Shown piece by piece: positions 57,131 through 64,000 of a stretch of 64,000 bases of DNA. Below the pieces are notes generated by a model. The model was not told the DNA's origin. It ran no database searches and saw only the letters and a program-made list of their open reading frames with translations. Every line of letters begins with the position of its first letter. Position 1 is the first letter of the stretch. Source of the stretch: Amblyomma americanum (Eukaryota > Arthropoda > Arachnida > Ixodida > Ixodidae). Position numbers and translations under genes: made by a program. The stretch is taken from assembly GCF_052857255.1 (NCBI RefSeq), contig NC_135505.1:43602520-43666519 (forward strand), written 5' to 3'.

Positions 57131-57154
57131 TAATCATCATCATCATCATCATCA
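57131..57154 (+). repeat. (ATC)n tail of the I-like LINE
   Basis: Eight ATC/CAT units end the LINE immediately before the second copy of the 16-bp target duplication. Confidence 0.9.
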
Positions 57155-57412
57155 TTGTAATCGGTGCGGAAAAAGGGTACGAGCCGTGTGTCTTTACTGC
57201 GTGTGTTTAGGATGTTAGTGTGATGCTGCAATGTACCAGAAACTGCTGAAAGTTACCGAAACCTTACAGGTGAAAAGTAATGTGAGCGTAAGAGTCTGTA
57301 TTCATACATGCAGTTTACATGAAGAATTTTGTACTCCTGGAGAAAAATGTAGGGTGGAAGGTAGATAATATAGACAAAATATATGACGAATACCCTTATT
57401 TTGTGGCATGAC

Positions 57413-58320
57413 TCCTCGAGTCCAGGATCCAGCTTCCGAATGAGCCCGTCCGCGGTTACGTCGAGGAGATGAAGCGCCTATTTCGCCGCGCCGACCCTGA
57501 GATGACCAAGGAAAAGAAAGTGAAGTTTTTAACGCGCGGCGTAAAAGAACAACTCTTTGGCAGCCTCGTCCGCCAGCCGCCAAAAACAGTCGAGGAATTC
57601 ATGTAACAAGCCAGCACGATTGAGAGGACCCTCGACGTCCCAGTTCGGCAGTACAATCGCCCTTCCTCTGCCTGTGCAATCAGTTCGGACACGACGACCA
57701 CCACCAGCGACACCTTGCGGAAAGTTATCTGCGAAATCATCCGAGAGGAGCTACGCCGATTACTGCCATCCTCCCCACAGCCACAAGCAGCGACTCTGAT
57801 GGATGTGGTACGGGGAGGAATGCAACAGGCACTTGGCATCTAGACGGCCATAGAACCCCAGGCCATGTCCTACGCCGCTGGAGTAAGGACTCCTCAGCCC
57901 CAACGACAACCCCTGTATCCTGTCCGACATCAACAACTTGTTCCCGAACGCCACCTCCCTGTCCCCACCCGCTCAGCCTACGATAGACGCTCAAGCCCCA
58001 CGAAATGCGACGCCTGCAAGACTTCCGACAACCGATCGTTGTGCTTCCATTGCGGTGAGGCCAGCCATATTCTTCGTCACTGCCCGTACTGAGGTATCGG
58101 TCTTCGAGGATTTGCCACTAACGCCCGACGATCACGCTTCGGACAATGTCCGCAGGAATTCGAAGAGTACCTGCGTTGAGAGCACTACACGCCACACCGC
58201 TTTTCGCGCTCACCATCGCCGTCAACCTCGCACTTTGCGTCGCCACGCCGCAGCTACTCAGCCGCGGTACGAGGAAGGTCTCCCTGCCCCTGTAGGGGAA
58301 ACTAAAGACAGCAGCCTCTG
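57413..58320 (+). pseudogene. gag: Gypsy D gag, C-terminal part
   Basis: Reading resumes with SRIQLPNEPVRGYVEEMKRL, RRADPEMTKEKKVKFLTRG and QPPKTVEEFM, matching the capsid C-terminal domain of Ty3/gypsy gag. TAA at 57604-57606 interrupts it. A frame with MQQALGI and a further stop leads to the zinc knuckle CFHCGEASHILRHC at about 58040-58085. A TGA follows it, and the region before the protease is frameshifted. Confidence 0.7.
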
Positions 58321-58479
58321 GAGGTGAGGTTGTTCACGAGCGAAACGCCGAAGATCCTCCCCCGACGGCGCCCCATGAAGACGCTGCACCCGCGAAGCCG
58401 CATGAAGAAACTGCACTCGCTGCACCGACGCCGTACAAAATGACGACCCCGACCACAATGCAAACTGCCTTCAAAACGA

Positions 58480-59035
58480 CGCCGCCACCCAGAAAAGCTT
58501 TGACCACACGCCCCACCTGCGACTCGCATACGCGACGAAGCCGTGACCCGACGCCGAGAGCGATATGCAATGCAAGAGCCAGGACCTCTGACTTAAAAGC
58601 GACTATCGACGGCAGGAAAGTTACCGCTCTAGTCGACACAGGAGCCGATTACTTGGTTATGAATGGAACACTCGCTGCGCTGCTGAGAAAAGTCACAACG
58701 GCTCAGGACGGCCCACAAATTCACACCGCAGGGGCCAGCTCAGTACGGCACCAGGACGATTCACAGCACGAGTGACTGTAAAATGACATACCTATCCTGC
58801 GCCTTTTGTTGTGCTACCGCAATGCTCCCGCGAAGTGATCTTGGGTATGGATTTCCTTAATGAGCATCAGCCGATTATCGACCTGCGATCCGAGCTGATT
58901 TTTGACGAACGAAGCCATCACTTCGATGAAAACTCGGGAAAATCACGTTGCCCTGAGTGTCCTGGAGGAAGAAGTGAGCGTCCCACCCCTTTCAACCGTT
59001 ATCGTGACCATAGGCGCCACGAAAGCCATTAACGC
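58480..59035 (+). pseudogene. Gypsy D protease
   Basis: KATIDGRKVTALVDTGADYL at about 58595-58655 holds the retropepsin active site D-T-G in its usual context, and SREVILGMDFLNEHQPIIDL at about 58825 is the second landmark. A frameshift between 58770 and 58810 separates the two halves. Function: maturation of gag-pol. Confidence 0.7.
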
Positions 59036-59321
59036 TGAATTCATAATCTAGGGGAACATGCAGTTGCTTCTGGACAAACGAATCAGCATCGCAAGAGGCA
59101 TCGCACATTTCCGCAATGGCCAGGCCGAAGTACTGCTGACTAACTTCAGCGAAGAGTACCGGCACATTAACAGAGGAACGACGATTGCTTTCTTCGACGA
59201 AATACCCGACTTACGGGACTCCAACGCTCTCTCCGGCCCTTCCACAAAAGATTCGCCTGACCAAGAGAACTCGCCGACTTTCGACATCAACGCAGCCCTG
59301 CCCCGTAACAGACAAGACTAG

Positions 59322-60138
59322 ATGCGCAATCTGCTTCGAAGCTACAGTGAGTGTTTTTCGACATCGCGGAAGGTCCGACAAACGACAATTTCCAAGCATT
59401 GCATTATAACGGACCGACACGTCCGACCTCTCCGTCAAAGCTCCTACTGTGTGTCACCGCGAGAACGACAAGCCATCCGGGATCAAGTGAAAGAAATTCT
59501 TCGATACGACGTCATCCAGCCTTCAAACAGCCCATGGGCGGCCCCGGTTGTTCTAGTGAGAAAGAAAGACGGCACACTTCGATTCTGCGTTAATTACTGC
59601 CGCTTGAACAACATAACAAAGAAGGACGTCTACCCCCTCCCCCGCATCGACGACACACTGGGCCGCCTCTGCAACGCCAAATATTTCTCATCGATGGACC
59701 TCAAGAGCGGCTACTGGCAAATTCAGGTCGACGAAAGAGATCGCGAGAAGACAGCTTTCATCACTCCGGATGGGCTGTTTGAGTTCAAGGTGATGCCATT
59801 TGGTCTGTGTTCCGCACCAGCGACGTTTCAGTGAGTAATGGATACAGTGCTGGCAGGCCTGAAGTGGCCAATTTGTCTGGTATATTTAGATGACGTCGCT
59901 GTCTTTGCCTCGAACTTTGAAGAGCACCTCAAAAGACTTCGAACAGTACTAGACGCCATCAATTCGCCTGGCCTAACCTTGAAAGCAGAGAAGTGCCACT
60001 TCGCCTACGAAGAGCTGCTGTTTCTAGGCCACATCGTTAGCAACGAAGGAGTACGCCCAGACCCGCAGAAAACAGCTGCTCTTCAACAGTTTGAACCGCC
60101 GGCTATTAAGACAGCGGTGCGCAAATTTCTCGAAGGTT
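59322..60138 (+). pseudogene. pol: Gypsy D reverse transcriptase, truncated
   Basis: One frame runs from 59322 to 60138 with a single TGA at 59832-59834, where Arg is expected after FQ. Motifs: SSYCVSPRERQAIRDQVKEI, PWAAPVVLVRKKDGTLRFCV, SMDLKSGYWQIQVDERDREK, MPFGLCSAPATFQ and LVYLDDVAVFA (intact YLDD). It ends at KFLEG, just where the connection to RNase H should begin, followed by unrelated DNA. The linker 59048-59320 precedes it. Confidence 0.8.
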
Positions 60139-61117
60139 AATATCTCTTTTTTTAGAAATTCTAGAATTCGTTAAATGCGCGCCTTATCGGCAACCCTGTA
60201 CGGTATTTGTCAAGTCTAGTAAGTAGAAAGGAATACGGCCTGAGCCTCGTAGCAAGACGCTTGTAGCATGAGGCGATGTCTGGCAGGAACGAAGACAATA
60301 GCTTCTCTCACCTTCACGAAGATTGTATCGCTGGGGATGCAACAGGCCGCGCCATTATGTCCAACAACGAAACCCCTCGGAAGTACTGACAAAAAGGCTT
60401 TTGTTATTCGATGACTTCATTACACTATACAAAAAATAGGCATGTAATGATAATCGCTCTCCCTTGCCATTTAACACTACCCTGTGAATTTGTAGACAAT
60501 TGCATACTCGCGTTAGTTTTACTCGCACGTTAAACCTTCAGATGCTTTCACTTCATCCGTCTTTCCTCGCGCCTTATGAGTCTGGTATGATTTTCCTGAT
60601 ATATGAATATGTATAGCCCTTTTTCATACCTTGGCGAGGTGTGTGGCTTCTTTTCGTGAATAATTCGCTTATATTTATTTATTTCCATGTTGTATTCTTT
60701 CATTCATACGTATTCTTGATTGTATCGGAAGCATTCTTCTCCTTAGTGACCATGTATATTTATGAACATTATCCTGAATACAATTCTCTTATTTTTGAAC
60801 ACGTGCACTTGCTAGTGCTTAACCCTTTGTTTCCTGTCTTCTCTAATCGCTTAACCATTTTTTGAAGGTATAATTAGGTAAACAAGCTGGTGCAATGGGC
60901 CTTACATTAGAGCGTCCTGGTTTGTGTAAGTCTTTAGAAATCAGTCTTTGATCTTAATACATAACTTGGTCTTCTGTTGAGACAGCTTACGGTGACATAG
61001 GTGTGAATGTAATCGGAACAGGCGACTTTTTGTTCAAACTCTGAGCCTTGCTCTCGGAGCCGCAAATGTACGGCTTTTCCTTCCACCTTCTTCCACTTCT
61101 TTGTGAAGAATAAAACT
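60139..61117. other. No gene recognised
   Basis: About 1 kb of AT-rich sequence after the gypsy D break. A 75-codon frame at 60641-60865 is hydrophobic and probably chance. No repeat boundary seen. Confidence 0.4.
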
Positions 61118-61491
61118 TGTATGTATGTATGTATGTATGTATGTATGTATGTGTGTATGTATGTATGTATGTATGTATGTATGTATGTATGTATGTATGT
61201 ATGTATGTATGTATGTATGTATGTATGTATGTACGTACGTACGTACGTACGTACGTACGTACGTACGTATGTATGTATTTATGTATGTATGTATGTATGT
61301 ATGTATGTATGTATGTATGTATGTATGTATGTATGTGTGTGTGTATGTATGTATGTATGTATGTATGTATGTATGTATGTATGTATGTATGTATGTATGT
61401 ATGTATGTATGTATGTATGTATGCATGCATGCATGCATGTATGTATGTATGTATGTATGTATGTATGTATGTATGTATGTATGTATGTATG
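61118..61491. repeat. 374-bp tetranucleotide microsatellite (TATG)n with phase variants
   Basis: Uninterrupted (TATG)n except for internal blocks of (GTAC)n at 61231-61268 and (GCAT)n at 61421-61438, a TTT slip near 61277 and a GTGTGTG patch near 61336. Because no frame contains a stop, long artefactual open frames appear on both strands. Confidence 0.97.
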
Positions 61492-61844
61492 GAATGAGCT
61501 GGGACTGGCTCCCGTCTTAGTCTCTATTATGTCAGGCAACGTAACAGCTGTATTTAAAATGCAAATGTGGTTCTCCTACATTGAGATAAGTTTCTCAGGA
61601 TCATTAAGTGGTACATCGGGTCGTTTAAAACTACCATAATTCATCCTTCCTGACAGTTCGAGCATGTGAACGCCCATTTCAAGTAACCAAAAACTAAAGA
61701 GCACGCCTTGCAACGGAACAATGCAACACCATACATTTCCAAGTCATTAAGCGGAAACCGCTGAAACGGATTGATCGAATTACCCAACGTCCAAGCCTCC
61801 TCTAAGGTCTAAGGAATGCTCCTAATCATTTCTAGTTTTCGGAT
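61492..61844. other. No gene recognised
   Basis: About 350 bases between the microsatellite and gypsy fragment E. Nothing supported. Confidence 0.4.
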
Positions 61845-62690
61845 CACATGGCGTTCAAGCGTATCGCTGACCTGCTCGTCAATGGTTTGGTATTCAGCAG
61901 CTGAGGCCTGGTACTACCGCTAACAGAAAGGTGCATTAGTGCCAGTTTCAGTATGGTGGGTTAACAGCTGTGGCTCACCTGAAGAAAGGTTGATGAGAGT
62001 CGACCGAACATTTAAAACGCTGAAGAATGGTAACAAGGTAGGCATATTGAGTAGGCTTCAATTTAGCATTGAAGGACCGGGAAAGAACATCGATAAGAGA
62101 CGGGTCTCCGATAGTAAGAGGTGTAATGGCGCGGATTTGAAGGGCAGCACCAGTTTCATCAGGGGTGTAGGCTTCGGCGAGATTGTGCAAGTCAACACTG
62201 CCAAGTGCTTTTGAAATCAGTAAAGTTGTAGGGCAGAAGAACGGGTTTAAACATAGAGTTCGAGCCACCAAAGGTTCTGAGCACGACATGCGGTAACAAA
62301 GCTTACCAGGGGTCAGCGAAATGTAAGGAGTGTGCATAGAGAACAGCTGCGTCACAAAGGCCGGTACAAGAAAGTGGGACAACAGCTGGGGACAAAGCCA
62401 GTACGTCTGTCTTCTGCAACGACCACAGTACCGGAACCAGCAGAGGGTACGCCCAAGCGAGGGTGATTCAGTTGCGACGATTCAAGCTTAGCCCATGCGC
62501 AGTCGATAATAGCCTGATGTGTGGAAAGGAAGTCCCAGCCAAGCATGACGTCGTGAGATGAGCGAGTGAAGACAACGAACTCAAATATGTAAAGAACATC
62601 TTGGGTAAGTTGAGGGGTGGTGCAGGCTGCTAAAAGCCGAATGTCCCCTGTGGTGTCGTTAATTAAAACGGTATGAAGAGGCGTCTTCAC
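61845..62690 (-). pseudogene. Gypsy fragment E (protease to RT start)
   Basis: The minus strand encodes YIFEFVVFTRSSHDVMLGWD, matching YTIEFIVLARSSHDVILGWD of element B, then GSGTVVVAEDRRT and the linker (AYTPDETGAALQIRAITPL), ending near the first RT residues at 61845. It is colinear with 25.87-26.66 kb of element B, without the LINE interruption. Frameshift near 62370. Both ends are truncated; no LTR. Confidence 0.65.
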
Positions 62691-62698
62691 CGTTTTAA
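62666..62698. repeat. Short hairpin at the edge of gypsy fragment E
   Basis: TAAAACGGTATGAAG is followed after six bases by CTTCACCGTTTTA, forming a 13-bp stem with a two-base bulge. It coincides with the point where similarity to gypsy B ends. Confidence 0.7.
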
Positions 62699-63344
62699 AG
62701 CCATAGCGTTAAAGGTACGTTACCCAGAAAATACGGCGCCGGCGTTATCGGCGTTGAGAGGGAGAAATCACGAGCAATTCTCTGGCGGGTGGTGCCCAGA
62801 GAGCAACCTAGGAGGCAGTTGGGCCACCCAGGTCTCGTGACCTTGAGGCCTCATCGCAGCCTGATCGGACTGTGAGCCAACTGCCCACCGTGGCAGGTGC
62901 GAGTTAAATTAATGACTGGTCATTCGGGAAGGGCAACCTGGGCAGCCTATTGCCCACCATTAGCAGCACGTGCCATCGTAGGGCCGTGGCGCATCGCTTA
63001 ACCGATGCACTAATGCGCCAAGAGGGGTTTGAATACAGCTAGGGATCTATTATTGTTAAGTACAGAAACACCAATTCTTCATATGTGATAATTAACTCAC
63101 TTCGCTCTCGCGTCATACCCTTTGGCGGAGCTTAAGTGTCCTCTTAAATTTTCAGTCTGCGGCAGAGGCTTTCACTTGAGTCACCGCGGCGGGTAATAAC
63201 CTTCAGCGACGGCGACGGTTTAAAAACAGGTGCAGCCGGCGAGAAGAAACGCGCTCCATAAGGGTGAGAGCTCCTAGATCCCAGCTCCGTAGGACCCGGA
63301 AGCCACCCTCCTATGCCCTCTCCATACGACCACGTTAAAGATCC
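62699..63344. other. Unassigned
   Basis: No coding region. Words such as CGCTTAACCGATGCACTAATGCGCC near 62993-63017 and CAACTGCCCACCGTGGCAGGTG near 62878-62899 look like repeat DNA, but I cannot assign a family. Confidence 0.35.
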
Positions 63345-63505
63345 GCAAATAGTTGGTCTAGTGGATGAGCATCCGCCTCGCATGCGGTAGGTGCGGAGTT
63401 CGAACCCCACTACCGCCAGGTACCCACCGGTGATACAATGGGTGCAAAGCCTGGTGCACGGCTTATTCAGGGTGGAATGCTTGGGAAACTGGTATCCGCT
63501 TTGTC
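63345..63505 (+). mobile_element. tRNA-Ala-type SINE (family 1), 3'-truncated
   Basis: The head reads GTTGGTCTAGTGGATGAGCA, CCGCCTCGCATGCGGTAGG and GAGTTCGAACCCC, with anticodon loop CTCGCAT (CGC, Ala) intact, followed by TACCCACCGGTGATACAATG and GGCTTATTCAGGGTGGAATG. The CCATGGCGC part of the body is missing. This copy shows the tRNA ancestry best. Confidence 0.75.
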
Positions 63506-64000
63506 AGGTCTCAGTAGAGACTTTTAGCTGAGCGTATTTGCGTTCCGCTCCGCTGGTAGTTCCCCAGCGGAGCACCAGCGGAGCGTAACGCGAGTAAAGA
63601 GTTTTAGCGCAGCGTCTAAAACGCCCGAATGAGCGTAGTACAGCGGAGCACTGCGCAGCCCCACCTGTTGGTGAAAATCAGAGTTACGCCGAAGCGAATA
63701 TGAATCGCGCTTGCTGTTACTGTACTAAAATTGCTAAATAAAGGCGTTATTTGTGTTTATAATATATATTTAAACATTTGTGGACCTTACAATCCAATTT
63801 AAAGTATGTCGTGTTAGACAAAAAAATGCTTGGCACTGTGACGGTCAAGTCAAGCCGAAGCCCCACGCCACAAGCTGTTTTTTGGTGCGCTGTGTGTAGA
63901 TTAGCACGAGTTCGCGAGTCACGACCGCATTTTGCCTCCGCCACAGCAATGTGGTAAGGTCTAGAGATGCCGAAGAGCATACTCCAAGACCCGCTACTCT
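63506..64000. other. Palindrome-rich tail, no gene
   Basis: Between 63545 and 63655 the words GCGGAGC and GCTCCGC recur, giving overlapping inverted repeats (CCGCTCCGCTGG and CCAGCGGAGC). The remainder is AT-rich. No gene or transposon end is recognised. Confidence 0.4.

Larger units (their letters stand above)
51072..57154 (+). mobile_element. Near full-length I-like LINE with 16-bp target duplication
   Basis: The 6.08-kb element lies between two exact copies of TTGTAATCGGTGCGGA (51056-51071 and 57155-57170). It has a 5' UTR of about 475 bases, ORF1 with zinc knuckles, ORF2 with endonuclease, RT, RNase H and a C-terminal CCHC finger, and a short (ATC)n tail. The combination of RNase H and a simple trinucleotide tail fits the I group. 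A SINE has since inserted into ORF1. Confidence 0.88.
50619..57412 (-). mobile_element. 5'-truncated CR1-type LINE 3' UTR inserted in gypsy D gag
   Basis: Without the I-like LINE inside it, this insertion is about 0.7 kb (50619-51071 and 57171-57412). On the minus strand it ends GGGCCTCGTCAAGCTGG...GTAAATAAAGATGAAGTTC, i.e. the CCTCGTCAAGCT word seen in the LINE 3' UTR at 32.17 kb followed by a polyadenylation signal. It carries no ORF. Both ends abut gypsy D gag. The clade is inferred from the 3' UTR style only. Confidence 0.55.
49754..60138 (+). mobile_element. Ty3/gypsy LTR retrotransposon D, interrupted and 3'-truncated
   Basis: Plus-strand gypsy of a lineage distinct from A/B/C/E. It has its LTR, PBS, gag, protease and reverse transcriptase up to about 60138, where it stops within the RT/RNase H connection (KTAVRKFLEG). 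Gag is split between 50618 and 57413 by a 6.8-kb compound insertion: a minus-strand LINE 3' fragment, itself interrupted by an I-like LINE that holds a SINE. Most lesions are in-frame stops. Confidence 0.8.

Noticed and set aside
60987..61639. Several 80-180-codon frames on both strands rich in HTYI or CMYV
   Set aside because: They are translations of the (TATG)n microsatellite, which contains no stop in any frame.

Overview
This window is eukaryotic and repeat-dominated. It most likely comes from an arthropod, and the best guess is a hard tick (Ixodidae). That guess rests on the mix of tRNA-headed SINEs (one resembling the tick SINE Ruka), CR1/L2-group, RTE-like, I-like and L1/Tx1-like LINEs, and several Ty3/mdg4 (gypsy) LTR elements with a shared primer-binding site. 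It is recognition from memory and could not be confirmed by search. Nothing bacterial was seen: no operons, no CRISPR array and no rRNA.

Layout. At 1.1-2.0 kb is a compact hAT-like non-autonomous DNA transposon with 8-bp target duplications, packed with the palindrome TATCGATA. At 4.1-11.3 kb a plus-strand LINE carries a SINE and gypsy element A, which abuts a minus-strand CR1/L2-group LINE. That LINE has 227-bp 5' monomers and a 2A-type ribosome-skipping motif (GDVELNPGP). From 11.8 to 13 kb lie three LINE fragments. From 13 to 15.2 kb is a degenerate tandem repeat with a period near 163 bp. At 16.3-17.6 kb is a host-gene-like exon (M13/neprilysin-like, with one stop and one frameshift). Further exon candidates lie at 37.5-37.9 kb and perhaps 38.9 kb. 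The interval between them holds gypsy C (17.8-22.6 kb) and a four-level nest at 24.8-34.2 kb: an RTE-like LINE tail contains gypsy B, which contains a CR1-like LINE, which contains two SINE copies. The 34-49.7 kb stretch is mostly unassigned DNA with scattered SINE and LINE fragments. At 49.75-60.1 kb is a second four-level nest: gypsy D contains a minus-strand LINE 3' fragment, which contains a nearly complete I-like LINE with a perfect 16-bp target duplication, whose ORF1 is split by a SINE. The end holds a 374-bp TATG-type microsatellite, gypsy fragment E and a SINE.

Almost every coding region is transposon-derived and broken. The identifiable LTR elements A, B, C and E are all on the minus strand. 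B and C would lie antisense inside an intron of the M13-like gene, if its exons do belong together. In several elements the premature stops replace Arg, Gln or Trp codons by transitions, which fits slow base-substitution decay.

Limits: clade names, domain calls and exon links are by eye. Boundaries not defined by a target duplication or terminal repeat are accurate only to tens of bases.
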